NCBI GenBank assembly: GCA_005784505.1
Contig: VCAZ01000248.1
Coordinates: 217,290-281,289, forward strand
DNA: 64,000 bases
Direction: 5' to 3'
From: Bagarius yarrelli
Taxonomy: Eukaryota; Chordata; Actinopteri; Siluriformes; Sisoridae
In this document: positions 32,270 to 44,889 of the stretch, in pieces
How positions within the stretch are numbered: position 1 is the stretch's first letter
Layout: each line of letters begins with the position of its first letter
Program-made: the position numbers and the translations under genes
Notes under the pieces: model-generated
The model's database searches: none
The model's input: only the letters and a program-made list of their open reading frames with translations
Told to the model about the DNA's origin: nothing

Positions 32270-32485
32270 TAGTCATTGTTAATTAATCTTTTGTAATGAT
32301 TTCTCAACTGTAATTCTGTGAAACAGCAGCATAGCAGAGCATCTCAGGCTGATATTCATGCGCCCTGTACATTAATTACATATGTGAAATATTTCACCGT
32401 CAGTAAAGGGTAATAAAAGCCTGGGGAACATGCGGTTAGGTTAATAATTACACTGTCACCTTGCTGTGCATCAGGACTTTATTTA
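32270..32485. promoter_or_regulatory. Candidate conserved noncoding element
   Basis: Non-repetitive, homeodomain-word-rich: TTGTTAATTAATC, CATTAATTACATATG, GTTAATAATTACAC, with TATTCATGC (octamer-like). Inferred from motif density only. Confidence 0.25.
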
Positions 32486-32573
32486 TTTTATTGATTTATA
32501 ATCACACCACAAATTTTTCTGCTTAACCCTGACTAATACTGGAGACTCCTTACAGTAGGTGTGTGTGTTTATA

Positions 32574-32762
32574 TTACATTTACATTTACAGCATTTGGCA
32601 GACACCCTTATCCAGAGTGACTCACATTTATCTTGTTTATACATCTGAGCAATTGTGGGTTGATGGCCTTGCTCCAGCAGTGGCAGCTTGATGGTGCTGG
32701 AAATCGAATCCACAATATTCAGGTTGATAGCCAAACACCTTAACCACGAGCCACCACTTCCT
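32574..32762 (-). mobile_element. tRNA-derived SINE
   Basis: Reverse orientation: TTACATTTACAGCATTTGGC first, then GCAATTGTGGGTTGATGGCC, a B-box complement (GGAAATCGAATCC) near 32698 and a head complement (TTAACCACGAGCCACCACTT). Same family as 10130-10350. Confidence 0.85.
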
Positions 32763-34917
32763 ACTTTTATACACTGTGTGCTGAATACACACCTGTGAAC
32801 AAGTTTGTTACCATGGAAATTATATTGTACCAGAGCAAACCTGGGCTGGGAGTATGTGTGTGGATTTACATTGCCTGCATTTGTATTTCTCTTTAATTAA
32901 GGTGTGTGTGTCTGTGTGTGTGTGTGTGAAACTGCTGTAAAATAAATGAGCTTTGGTCAGAGCTCCGTTTTAAAGCGGCTTAGGGTTCAGTTCAACAATT
33001 AAATATTAAGGTGGTGTTTCTGGCCTGCGGCTGTGTTCGATCCTGTGCTGGAGACTCGATGCCGAGTGCATCTCTGCATTTTAAACCTGACCGCCGTTTT
33101 TTATTGTATTTGGCATGATGAAATCGCTCAGCCTGTCTCTCCCGCAGGCCAGGAGGCATGGGATTTATTAGATAGGAGTAGTAATAGAGGAGTGGCGAGG
33201 ACGTTCTGCTGAAGCTCCACTGCATACAATGTTAATGCGCTGCGGTACAGGACGTCGGCAAATATTCGTTGGTAAAATTCTCCTGGACACGTCCTGCAGT
33301 CAAAGACATACCTTCTCTGAGAACGAGCTGTCCCACTGTCTCAGCCATGTCTTCAGCTAATCAGCTCATATTTTTGTTTCATTGGCACTCTAGAATGTTT
33401 CTTCAGCTGGACTCCAGTATCACTGAGGGACGTCTGACCTCATTAACGTCGTCCACTGAGCCAGCAGCTGAAAAATGACACCAGAACACGTAAATTACAT
33501 GGAAAAGGAGACGTCCCACCATGTGTAGAAAAACCATGTCCTTTACACACACGCACACAGTTCACACCATTTTGCACACACACACACACGCTCACCAGGA
33601 GTTTGATATAACGTGTCTATTATATCAGGGGGTTGTGTGTTCCTCTACAGAGAAGCAGTTGAGGAACTGAGTGTTTGAAGCTGCTGGAACCTCAATGGCG
33701 TCAGAAACTCAAGATTTTACTGCAAGGATTGATTTAATTGATGTGTGTGTGTAAGTAAGTATGTGCGTGTGTGTGTTTGTGGGTGGTGGATGAGAAGCAT
33801 TACACACTCCAATCATCACACGCCTATCAACACAAACGTCAATCATCACACACGCCAATCATCACAAACTATTAGTGTGATCTTTAATCCAGACCTAATC
33901 TAATTTATATAATTAGAATATATATAAAAAAATATATCATTCATGGGTTCATGGGCCCAGAAATTCTATCTTTTTAATTCTGGGAATAGAACCTATGACC
34001 TGTTCACCAGTACATTTTCTTAACCAATTAATTGACTACTGTTTTCATCACACAACAGGATACATACAGCCTTACACTGTTTGGTCTCTGTTATAGAATT
34101 CATATAGTATTTATTATATTACTCTTTTTGGTCAGAAGTCTCCAGCAGCTCCTCGTGCCTCTTTCATGATTGTCCCTCTGGAGGATTGAAGTGTTAATGT
34201 TCCAGTATCTGGGTTATGTTATAAAACTCTAATGTTATTAAAGTAACTTTAATTTCTGACAGGTTTAATATGAATTTCGATTTTATTTTATTGAATCTCA
34301 AACAGCTGTACATTAATCATCTGTTCAGTGGTGCTGCGGGAATCCAGCTGTGGAGATGCTTCAGAATGTGACCTGCAGAAATGTTAAACACACAGCTGGA
34401 TTTCATCAGAATTCTTTTCCTTCCATTTGTCTGTGACGTGACTGATAAACACCTAACACACACTGAAGATGAAGCTGACCAGCGTGGGGAGGGTGTGTGT
34501 GTGTATTCCTCTGTATGGTGTGTGTGTGTGTGTGTGTGAGACTCGATAGCTCATTAAACCTTGGAATAATTGCTATTTTAGAGCTGAAAAACACAAAATG
34601 TTGACAATTTTGAGATTTAAATTCACTTTAGCTATATTTTCTTTCATCACCTCTGACATCAGCAGGGAAACGACAACAGTCGCTGGATGTCTGAACATAT
34701 TGAAATTCCCAGCATGCAGCAGTCTGTCCTCGGTGCACCGGTGATCCCGGTAGAATGCGTACAGCCAGAGCATGAATACCGGCATGTTTATTCATGCGTC
34801 CCGGTCTTCAGCAGGATGTCTTGATTATCCTCCACACTGCAGATCGTCTCTAAAATCTACCCAATCGCTGCCGTGCTTCTGTCTTTTGTCAGTACAGACA
34901 CAAAGATCCCGAACATC
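32763..34917. other. Unique intergenic sequence
   Basis: No gene or transposon recognised. Contains short GT/CA tracts (32903-32928, 33577-33590, 33742-33780, 34494-34538) and a small CCAATCATCACACA tandem at 33808-33870. Several short open frames have no domain or splice support. Confidence 0.4.
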
Positions 34918-35108
34918 CGCTTTACATTTACATTTACACCATGTGGCAGACGTTTTTATCCTTTTAGACTTTTTAAATACAATTGAGCAATTAGGGATCA
35001 GGGCCTCCCTTAGGGGCCCAACATTGGCAACTTGGTGGTGCTGGAAAATCAAACCCTGATCTTCTTATTAGCAGTCCAACATCTTAACCACTGCGCTATC
35101 CCTTCCCT
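34918..35108 (-). mobile_element. tRNA-derived SINE
   Basis: TTTACATTTACATTTACACC, ATGTGGCAGACG, GAGCAATTAGGGATCAGGGC, then CTTGGTGGTGCTGGAAAATC, AAACCCTGATC (B-box complement) and TTAACCACTGCGCTATCCCT. Same family, minus strand. Confidence 0.85.
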
Positions 35109-37327
35109 CTTTATAAAGTGCGAGATCACATGGTAATATAGTCATGTGACTAGTTCATCACCTACATACACACGTCTAGGGTTTGACAGACAGGTAGACA
35201 GACAGACAGATACACTTGTTTGTAATAAACGTATCTCTTGTTTATCAAAGAAAGACATACTTCCAGCAGGTCACTGTGGTCACAATTTATTTGTATAGAT
35301 CTTTGAACAGTGGACAGGTACAGTGGAAAAGCGTTCTGGTTCTGGTACTGGAACCTAAACACACATCTCTCTCTGTTTCTCTCTCTGTCACTCTTGCCTT
35401 CTCTTTCTTTTACTGTTTTTCTCTGTCTCTCGTCTCAGCTGCAAATTTATTTTTTATCCCTCTCTTTTTCTCTCTCTCTCTCTCGCTCCCTCTTTCTGAA
35501 TCTTTCCCCAGAGGGTGGTGCAGTCAGTAAATGCTGTTCAATCACATTACTCTTGATGACTTCTGAATCGGTGGATATCTTCTTGTCCCCCATCTGCGCT
35601 CTTTCATGTCCTTTCGTAATATCACGTCTCAGCTGCAGCATGCCTATAAATGTCCTGGGAGTTTGCAGTGAATGTTCTGTGCTGAGATAATTTGTTTGCG
35701 AGTAAACAGGTGGTGTTGCGGAGGAGGAAAGAGAACGATCTTCTTCCTTCAGTCAATCGGTGGATGTGTCGTTAATACAGGTGTGATTTTCGTCATGAGA
35801 GTCAGCTTCATCTGTGCTGAAATAGACATCCGATGAGAAGAGTGTGGAGGATCAGCTGCTGGACAGAGGGACATGCACAGCCAGTGTGTGATCTCTCTCT
35901 CTCTTTCTATCTCTCTCTTTTTCCGATTAGCATCCTATCTTCCACAGCAAATGACTGATATAATATTACTCTACTTCTGGATATCGCTTTGATAAATAAT
36001 CGTTGTGTTGTGTTTCCACCTTTACAGAAGGGTGATGCTGAGTTCTGTGCAGTAGGTGAAGCAGTGGAGCAGCTGTTTACTTTGACTGCATCATGGAAGA
36101 TCCAGCTGATCCAGTATGCAGGCCACTGTGAGTACTTCATACTCCTCTACAGCACCATAAAATATCACTGAGGTTATATTTTCTTTCTTCTGGAAAAGAG
36201 ATGACAGGAGTGGCCTTTCCTCTGGTGGGAAGAAAGTATCTCGTAATCTTCTTCAGTAGCAGGGTTACACTCCCTGGACCTGTCTGTTAAAGTTAAAGCA
36301 GGAGATCTGTTTACATAACAGTACATTTACAGTCTCATCATCATTCACGGTCTAAAGCTGAAAAAAATAGAGCTCATGATCGTGTGTGTGCCGGTGCGGG
36401 GGGCGGGGGGCGGCGGGTCTTTTGGTGGTTTCAACGCAAATAAGTCAGTTATGATCATGGTGGTCTCCTGGTTAAATGATTATATACTGCATCAATGTTT
36501 CTGTATTTGCACCTCCTCATGCATTGTCACATCCCAGCGCCTCCTTTAGGAATGACTTATATAATGACTTTCTGTCTGTTGACTTCACTGTGTGTTTGTT
36601 TGTTTTAGCTTTTACAGAACTGCAATTACAGAAAACTAATCAGAGGACAAATAAACAAGTAGGCAGGGATAGAATTTCCTGTTTATCCACTTTCTCTTTC
36701 TTTCTTTCTTTCTTCCTTCCTTCCTTTATTTATTTATTTCTTCCTATATTAATAAAACTGCTTCTTTGTCTAGTTTGATCAAGAGGGTTCCCCTGTTCAG
36801 TGCCTGAGTTTTCTGCCTCTTCATCACTCTTTATCAGAGTTCTGCCACAGATGAGGAATGTTCTGGATCAAGGGATGGAGTTTGGCGCTGCTTTTAGCCC
36901 TGGGTGCAGACTGGTGTAGATTTGAAGCTCGGCTGGATGCTGGCTGTTTAGGGACTTCAGGCTGAGAAAAATGGATGAGATGCAGGAGATGTGTCTGAGA
37001 GAAGAACATCTTGAGATAAACGATGGTGAGAGAAGTTAGGAGAGGTTTGTTTTAGAAGGCTGCATGTGACTAATGAAGATGTAACAGAAAAGAGCGCTGT
37101 GTGGAAAACTGTTCGTTTTTTATCAGTTTGCTTTTGGCTTCACAGATTGTATGTTTGGCACGGCGTCTCCGGCTGCAGCTCAGGAGTCATGAGGAAGGTG
37201 AGAATGAAGTGTTACGCAAAACACTTCAAAAATTGGGCTGTGATCCATTACTTCAGCCTCAAAGTTTAATCACAAAATCTAGGTATACATTAAAGATGTG
37301 GGGTTTTATAAATTTTACATTTATATC
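35109..37327. other. Unique intergenic sequence
   Basis: No gene recognised. Includes pyrimidine tracts at 35370-35500 and 35891-35920, a guanine-run cluster at 36398-36417 and a (TTTC)n/(TTCC)n tract at 36695-36740. Confidence 0.4.
36398..36417 (+). other. G-quadruplex-type motif
   Basis: GGGGGG-C-GGGGGG-C-GG-C-GGG, flanked by GT repeats and AT-rich DNA. Enough guanine runs for an intramolecular quadruplex on the plus strand. Confidence 0.6.
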
Positions 37328-37740
37328 AGTCAGGGTCAGGATCTTATCACAGTACTAAGACAGCGCTGGTTAATGTAGGTAATGACCTGCTGCTGGTCTT
37401 TGATCATATTGTGATCTGATTCCTGCTGGTGTTGCTACATCTTTTTTGCAGAATTTGACTCTATTGATCACAACATTTTCCATCATAGACAAGAAAACAT
37501 TGTAGTTAAGTTAAGGTCACAGCCCTTTTCTGACTCACCTCTTATTTAACTAATGGGTATCAGATTATATGTGAATGGTGACTGTTTCATGTTTACTTAA
37601 GTAAAGTTTGGTGTTCCTCAGGGTCCTGTTTTAGGCCCCATGCTCTTTTGTCTTTATGTATGCTATTTCTTGATGTAATTATTTATAAACACGCTGTTCG
37701 CAAGCACATGATAGTATCATTCTGATAATGTGTTTGTAAA
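37328..37740 (+). mobile_element. CR1/L2-type LINE RT remnant
   Basis: Across frames the plus strand reads SGSGSYHSTKTALVNVGNDL, LLLVFDH, AEFDSIDHNIFHH, SYLTNGYQ and VWCSSGSCFRPHALLSLCML (frameshifted GVPQGSVLGPMLFSLYM-type motif). That order is RT domains of a CR1/L2-superfamily LINE. Heavily mutated and truncated before the YADD box. Confidence 0.7.
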
Positions 37741-38250
37741 GGCCACCAATATTTCATTTATTCTATATTTATTTAGTAAAACGTGACTTTAATAGCATGA
37801 AATAATAGATTTCAGACTGCACTTGGATTTGTGTGATATAAATAATAAACATGGAGAAGACACACTGCTTGTGAACACGGTGCTCTGGAGGCTTTTGTGA
37901 AACATTTCTCTGCTCTTGTTTCTTTGCAGTTTTAATGACTTCTCATTAGAGGTGTGCTTTTTTACACAGGCTCTGTGAAGCGTATCCGGGGGTATTATTT
38001 ATTAATTTATAAGATATTTTATTAGAGTGGAGGGAATCACGACTCACTCTTATTAAAGTTATTATATTTCTAAGCTGTTATCGCCCTTAGACCTCTTCAC
38101 CACTTTGACTGGTCACCTAAAGTGAATGAGTTTTAATTCAAACCTCATGATGTCTGTAGAAATTTCTGGAATCAATAATGAGGAAAATATTTTGTTTAGT
38201 TATGGAATGATTTACATTTATAGAATGTATCTGGAGTGCATTTGTTTAAT
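37741..38250. other. Unique intergenic sequence
   Basis: AT-rich, nothing recognised. Confidence 0.35.
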
Positions 38251-38284
<34 letters not shown>

Positions 38285-38385
38285 AGGAGTAAGTGAGAGA
38301 GTGAGTGAGAGAGAGAGTGAGTGAGTGATTGAGAGAGTGAGAGAGAGTGAGTGAGTGAGTGAGTGTGTGTGTGTGTGTGTGTGTT
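38251..38385. repeat. Compound (GT)n-(GAGT)n-(GT)n microsatellite
   Basis: GT run, then GAGA/GAGT units, then another GT run. No pure single motif longer than about 30 bp. Confidence 0.92.
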
Positions 38386-38700
38386 TATTGTGCTGCATTT
38401 TTTTGGCAGTTCCTCATTACTCAATTCTTCTTTCCTTTATTTTAAAGCAGAACAGAAGATTTATTTCATCTCTCATTTGTCTTTCTTTTGTTTGTCTCTC
38501 TCTCGTCTCTCTTTCATGTCTCTCTCGTCTCAGCACTCGGGCCACTTAGGAGTGTGCAGCTCTAAATCATCTCCTAATCTCAGTTCTTTCTGTTGATCTC
38601 TCGATCTATTCATTCCTGCTTTAATCCTGTTTCTCTCTCAGTGTTTGATCAGAAGTGTTTCTGCTGAACACTTTCTGAAAAACTTACTTGCACTTCACTT
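38386..38700. other. Unique intergenic sequence
   Basis: T/C-rich around 38480-38530; no element recognised. Confidence 0.35.
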
Positions 38701-38706
38701 TGTGTG

Positions 38707-38743
<37 letters not shown>
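38701..38743. repeat. (GT)n microsatellite
   Basis: About 21 units with one GC interruption. Confidence 0.95.
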
Positions 38744-38747
<4 letters not shown>

Positions 38748-40470
38748 TTTAAAAAGTGGATTTTTATTTGAGAATTTTTCTGACAGAGAACTGAAATATT
38801 CTTATTACCTAAAGATTTTTACACCAATAACTTGTTGATCCTGTACAGTTACAGAGGGAAATTCCTCCGGTATCTCAGGATATCCCATAACCTCCAGAAA
38901 TCTACACAGGTAAATCATTTATTTCTGCAGGTTTGTGACAACATTAATTTAAAAATGTTCTGAACAAATAAAACTAAACTAAATTCCTAAAGGATAATTG
39001 AGATGTAAGGATGAAGCTGATGCAGACAGCTCCACACTCGGGGCGGAGAGGAGTGTGAGCTGCAGTTGAGTTGAAATGTCAGCAGACGTCAGCGGTGATG
39101 GTAAAAGTCTAATCCCAGTCTTCTCCTGCAGTCAGAATGAATTAGACAGCGAGACCGGCTCCGAGTCCTGGTGCAGGTCAACACACCGCATTTATATTCT
39201 AATTATATCCAAATGAAATGCTGTTTCACTCTGCCGTTCATTCAGCCGCCTAAAAAAACCCCTAAAGGTCAGATTTAATTCTGAAATGAAAAAAACCTTG
39301 TGTGTGAACTCTTTCTGGAGATCTGACCATCACACTGACACGTGGAGGTGAGGACAGGGCAACCAATGAGATTACAGCAAACACATAACCCAGTGCCGCT
39401 CTGCCGCGGGTTATATTATGGTTTGGGATGTGCGGAACGTGTGTGTGATCTGCATGCGAAGGTGGGGAGTGCATGATGAGCGAAATCATGGAAAAATAAA
39501 AACACTTGTTTCTTTTTTTTTAAGCAGTGATGTGTTCAGGGCATCGGCCAGGTCTGATTTGGCTCACTAGGCTTGCGCTCCTCATGGACAGAAGCTCGTC
39601 TGCTCCAGACTGCTGAAAACGTCTCACACAAACACCTTCGCACAGAGAATATTGTTGCCGTCTTAACGCAAAGAAATGAAGCTCTCAGTGATGTGTTGCT
39701 CTCTTACCTGAACTCTAGGACTTCCGGGTTTTTCTGTTTTTGTCCCTACAGTTAGTGATGGTTTCACTTTTCATCTTCAGCATCTTGATCTTCAGTCACA
39801 AAGATGTTCAATCTGATTCACTTTATAGTTTTAATGTTACATTTAATAGGTTTGGAGTGTTTCACTTGTCCTGCAGATTTTTCTGTTAATAAAAACATCT
39901 GTTTCTCTAAGAGACGCAGAAGAAAGTGAGACAGATCTGAAGGTCTCTCTGCCTCCTGAGTTTTTTTCATCTTTTCAGCTGACTGTTCCTCATCATTTTA
40001 AACATCTGGATTTATATCAACTGCTGTAACTGTTGTCATGGTAACTGCATATGTGGTTGGGGGATTATTCGTCCCCCCCCTTTTTTTTTTTCTCTCAGTG
40101 AGTGCTGGGTGACCCTCCAGCTCCCCCTGGTGGGTCTGCACTGTGGCCTGATGTTGGTATCACAAACCTTTAGGAGGATTAGCAAATGTCAGTGCTTTGC
40201 TAATTAGTTCAGAGAATTAGGCCACGTCCTTCTGTGTCGGTCCTGTTACCATGGTGACTCCCGTTCCTCTGTAATCAAAACTAAGAACCCCCCCATACAG
40301 AGTTACCATCATGCAGCGGGGTTTAGGTCCCTAAACCATCAGGACATTAGTTCAGCTTTTAGTTCTGACAGTGCTGCTCGGCTTGATTACCGTAAAAAAT
40401 AAAAAAATATAAATATATGAAAAAGAAAGAATTCTTAACTTTATAATAGAGGAGTGTGTAGAGGAGTGTG
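38744..40470. other. Unique intergenic sequence
   Basis: No gene recognised. A non-repetitive segment at 39000-39240 with TTCTAATTATATCC and balanced composition could be a conserved noncoding element. Homopolymer C9T12 at 40071-40092. Confidence 0.35.
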
Positions 40471-40477
40471 TGACCAT

Positions 40478-40975
40478 CTAATTTAAAATGATAAACATTA
40501 CAGCAAAGTTAAAAGGTGCAACAACAACAAAAAACCTGTTGAATAGAGTAAGGGGTGTTTTTCCTTTAAATGTCGAGAGCAGGTATTTAAGAAAGATCTG
40601 TCTCCTGAAGACAGTCGGTGTCTCTGCTGTTCTGACATTAATGGGAAGTTCGTTCCACCGTCTTGGTGCCAGAACAGAGAAAAGTCTTGGGCAGACTGAC
40701 CTCGGTCCTGAATGGTGGAAAGCGGGAGGCAAATACAGAAATGCTGTGGCCTGTGATGGTGGATGGTGGTTGTGAAACAAGCGAGCAGTGCCTGTGGATT
40801 GAGGGACGCGGGGTGTGGTGCGATGCAAGGAGTGGAGGAGTTTAGTGTTGTAGGTAGGACGGTGCAGCTCCGTTTCTGGCTTTGTAGGCAAACGTCAGTG
40901 TTTTGAATCCGATGCGTGCAGCTACTGGGAGCCAATGGAGGGAGCGCGAGCAGGGGAGTGGGGGGGGGGGAGAAC
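40478..40975 (-). mobile_element. CR1/L2-type LINE 3' end
   Basis: Minus frames read IHWLPVAARIGFKTLTFAYK, ARNGAAPSYLQ, then LFSVLAPRRWNELPINVRTA and ETPTVFRR: the conserved C-terminal region after the LINE RT domain. A second copy is at 50400-51045. The 5' side of this copy breaks down into abnormal sequence at about 40955. Confidence 0.8.
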
Positions 40976-42045
40976 GGGGGGAGGGGGGAATAAAACAACA
41001 AACAACACCACGCGAGACTCGCTCGCCTCGCGCGCGCGCGCGCCACACACACGCCGGCGTGGCGGCATCATCGCGCGATACGCGCGCTGCGCAAAAACCC
41101 GACTCGCACTCATCACAAAATGACACTCGCTCGCGAGCGCGAGGCGAGCGCTAATCCATCAAGGGTCGGGAGCTGCGAGGTGAAAACACAAAGAGCGAGC
41201 GCGTAGCGCGGAGACGCTGAACACACACACAACAAAATCGCTCCAACGCCAAAAAAGCTCCGGGGGGCGATCTCTCTCTCTCTCGCACACACGCGCTCGC
41301 GGCAACTGCTCCGCTTCTCACACCACACAACACTCACTCTCTCTCGCTCTCTTCACACACACACACTCTCTCTCTCTCTCTCACACACGCTCAGCAACAC
41401 AACCACGCTCTCAGACACGGGGTCTCGCTCCTCACCACTCTCTCTTCTCTCATCAAACACCGACACCACTCGATCTCTCTCTCTCTCTCCTGCTCTCACA
41501 CACACACACACTCACACACCACTCTCTCTCTCTCACACACACCCACTCCACACATTCTCCCTTCACAACACCCACTTATCTCACACACACACACACACAC
41601 TCTCACTCTCTCACACACCTCACCCGAACACAAGACAACTCATCCTCTCACCACTTCTCCCACACTCTCTCTCTCTCTCCTCTCTCTCTCTTTCTTCTCT
41701 CTTCTCTCACACACACACTCTTCTTTCTCACACCACACACCACACACCCACTCTCTCTCTCTCCCTCACCCACAACTCGCACGGCGGCTCACCAAAATCT
41801 CTCGCTGCATCCACACACACACTCTCTCTCACACACACACACATTCTCGCCTCCTCTCTCTCTTCTTTTTCCATCCCTCACACTCTCCTCACACCACCAC
41901 ATCCCTCTCTCTCCTGCTCACACCCCACTTTCTCTCTCTCTCTTCTCTCTCTCTCTCCACACACACACACACACTCTTCTCTCTCCTCACACACACTCTC
42001 TCTCTCACAAACACACACACACCATCTTTCTCTCTCTCACCCACA

Positions 42046-42077
<32 letters not shown>

Positions 42078-42345
42078 CTCTCTCTCTCTCTTTCTCACAC
42101 ACACACACACACACACACTCTCTTTCACACACACTCTCTTTCTTCTCTCTCACACACACACACTCTCTCTCTCTCTCTCTCTTACACCACACACTCTCTC
42201 TTCTCTCTCTCTCTTTCTCACAACCCACACACCACACACAAATTTATCTTCTTTCTCTCTCTCTCTCTCTCTCTCTCACATACACTCTCTCTCTCTCTCA
42301 CACACACCACACACACTCTCTCTCTCTGGTCTCCTCACTCAACAC
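40955..42345. repeat. Low-complexity CpG-rich then CT/CA-rich tract
   Basis: First about 340 bp is extremely CpG-rich (CGCGCGCGCGCG, CGCTCGCGAGCGCGAGGCG) with G homopolymers. It then becomes about 1 kb of irregular (CT)n/(CA)n with CACACC interruptions. Long R/E- or V/C-rich minus frames are by-products. The first bases can be aligned to the expected continuation of the LINE as seen at 50865-50900, with homopolymer distortions, so part of the tract may be a consensus error. Confidence 0.75.
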
Positions 42346-42599
42346 ACACTCTCAATTTCAGTGTTTATGTGAGTACAGAACGAATGAAATGTTTTGGTTT
42401 TCGGTGAAGAAAAGGAGATGCTGGTAGATGGACAGAAACAACTCCAATATAGATAATGAGAGAAAAAAAACCCCGAAAATGAAAAATAAAAAGGCTTCTT
42501 TTCTTGATGTTTTCCAAACTTTGGCCAGTAATTTTGAGTTAAAGACTCTCTGGATCCCTTGCAGTGTCCCTACAAATAAGGCTACTCATTCTTAAGCAC

Positions 42600-44870
42600 T
42601 GAGATTTTTTTGGAGAATGCGGAAGGAGCTAGAAACCTAAAGACTGAGAATGGGTTTCTGGATTTACAGATCTTTATTGATTCCATGAAACTTTTTCAAA
42701 AATGCGCTAAAGTGAAGAAGAGAGAAGTTTCACTGATCAGGAAATTTATCGTTTAAGGAAACTGGTGCTGGAAGCAAACTGAAGACAGCTGGAGAATGGA
42801 GACGATGCTTAGGACTGCTAACCTGATTCCCTTTGGTGTGGTCCTCCTTTTTTTGTGGTATGAGCGAGGGATGAAAGAAAAAGGGCTTCTTTCTTCACTA
42901 AAAAAGTAGACATTATCTTTATACAGGAAACCTACAGCACTGCTGATAATGAGGTTGACTGGAAGAGAGATAGGAGGATGAAGTGGTTTTCAGTCACAGG
43001 ACTAGTAATAGTTGTGGAGTTGAATTTGTATTCTAAAGTGTAGCAGTGATCAAAGGTTAAAAAAATAGAGCAAGAATTGAAAATGTACAGTTTGTATTTA
43101 TCAGCATGGAACATTCCAGCTGTGCCTGAAGATAGATTAGCTTTATTGCACATTGTAAGTGATGTCATTAAAGATGTAGGCGGAAGATTAAATGAAGTCA
43201 CCTGTAAAAACGTTATCATGTTTACTGTCTTAAAGATCATTTTAATATTGTTAAAAACGGCTTCATTTGCCCTGTTGGGATTTCCTGATCACTTACTGGT
43301 TATTTGTGTCTTGATAAAATGTGTAAAGCTCAGAAGTGCCTATTAATACAGCTTTACTAGAAGTATTTTAAAGTCTTCATACCTTTTCAAACAAAAAGAG
43401 ATTTGATGACTTTGTAGCAATGGTGGGATTTTGAAAAAGTCCAAATAAAGACAAAAAAAAATCTGTGTTCACTAACCTGTTGGTGGTATCAGCACACGGC
43501 GCGCTGGTCAGGTTTTTAACTCAGTGTACAACTCAGCGCCTTACCCATTGAGCCACCACTGCCACAAAGTGTGAGTTTCCCAGCGTTTAACCCTTCAAAG
43601 TTGTCTGCATATGCAGATGATGTAATCATTAGGGTTGGTAATCAGCAAGCTATTGACATGCTAACAGATATTGTAGCTCAATATGATAACTTAAAACTGA
43701 AGCTCTTAGTAAAGGAGGTGTAAAAGATTAAAGTGCATGTGGGTTTAAATTAAAAGACAAATGGGGGGTTCAAATATTTAGATGGTTTTTTTGGGGGGTG
43801 ATGAACCTTTTGTCCTTAAAAACTGGAAAATGTTCCTGAGAAGATTAAAGGGTCGAATTAACAAATGGAAGAGGATTTTACTAAAAGTGTCCTATAGAGT
43901 TCAAACTCTTATTATTAATAATCTGATCATCCACTTTATGGCATCAGCTGTCATGTATTAATTCTCCTCCTGATTTACTGTCAAATAATCAAGCGGTTTT
44001 GGTTGACTTCTTTTGGGACCGTCTGCATTGGACACCTCAAAGTGTATTATCCTGCTGGAAGATAAAGGAGGACAAGGTTTAATTAATCTGGGTAGCAGAG
44101 GGGTGATGTTCCGTTTTCAGTTTGTGCAGAGGTTCCTGTGGGGTCCTGCAGATCTGATGTGAAGACCGCTTTCTTAAAAAGAACTCAAATCACATTAATA
44201 CTACCACAGGACTACCAAGCGTCTATCGTGGCCTTTTAGAGGCCTGGAATCTGTTCATAAAGGAGAGAACAGAACAACACAGCTCCCTGTACTGGCTTCT
44301 TCGAGAGCCAGCTGTGTTTGCGTTTAATGCTAATCGCAAATTGTTATACAGATTAACTGTTAAGGTTTCGAACAAAAATAAATGAAATGAAAAAGTTGAC
44401 ACTCCATTGAGAGATTGTTTAGTTGTGTCCGATGGTGTTGGACCTGAATGGTGAAGGCTGTACAAACCACCATTTTGTTTCTGTGTTAAACCCTAACATT
44501 GATCCTGAGTGTCCTTTCTGTACTCTAAGGAAGACATTTGTCCACTGTTTCTGGACTGTTGTGTTCTCTGTTCTCAATGTAAATGATCTGTTTAATTTGT
44601 TTGGTGTCTTTTTTTCCAATTGGTTGTTAATTTAAGGCTGGAGGTTTTCCCAAAGATGCAGAGGACAGTGTAGGGATGGCTGTGTTTTTGAGCAGAGGAA
44701 ATGCGGTGGAAAGATCCACAGATGATGATGTTTTTGTTAAAAGCTTAAAAGCGTGTTTAAGAATAGTTTTAAAGTGTTACAGTTTTTCAGTAAATGGTGT
44801 TATAAATATGTGCTTTGTTATGTCTCTCTTTCTCTCTGTCTATCTGGTGGTTTCGACTCAGCAGTCTGCC
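42600..44870 (+). mobile_element. Tx1-type LINE ORF2 remnant
   Basis: The plus strand reads KVDIIFIQETYSTADNEVDW (endonuclease) near 42905-42965, SAYADDVIIRVGNQQAIDML (RT catalytic box) at about 43609, GGFKYLDGFFGG, LKGRINKWKRILLKVSYRVQ, TLIINNLI, GGQGLINLGSRGVMFRFQF and, at 44423-44635, DPECPFCTLRKTFVHCFW (C-terminal CCHC-like). Motif order fits a Tx1-clade LINE. Numerous stops, frameshifts and deletions (most of the region between endonuclease and YADD is gone or scrambled). Confidence 0.8.
43485..43575 (-). mobile_element. SINE head remnant nested in Tx1 LINE
   Basis: GGTGGTATCAGCACACGG … CCTTACCCATTGAGCCACCACTGCC is the complement of the tRNA-like head and the start of the CCACTGCTG region of the window's SINE family. 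It sits immediately upstream of the YADD segment, splitting the LINE. Confidence 0.5.
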
Positions 44871-44889
44871 CAAACTCTAAGCAGCCAGT

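Noticed and set aside
35989..36171. Short plus frame as an exon
   Set aside because: No domain, no convincing acceptor and donor, no relative recognised.
36398..36417. CpG-island promoter
   Set aside because: Only about 30 bp of G-rich sequence, few CpGs, no gene start nearby.
40842..41337. Arg-rich frames in the CpG tract
   Set aside because: Partly antisense or sense LINE, partly abnormal CG-rich sequence that may be a consensus error.
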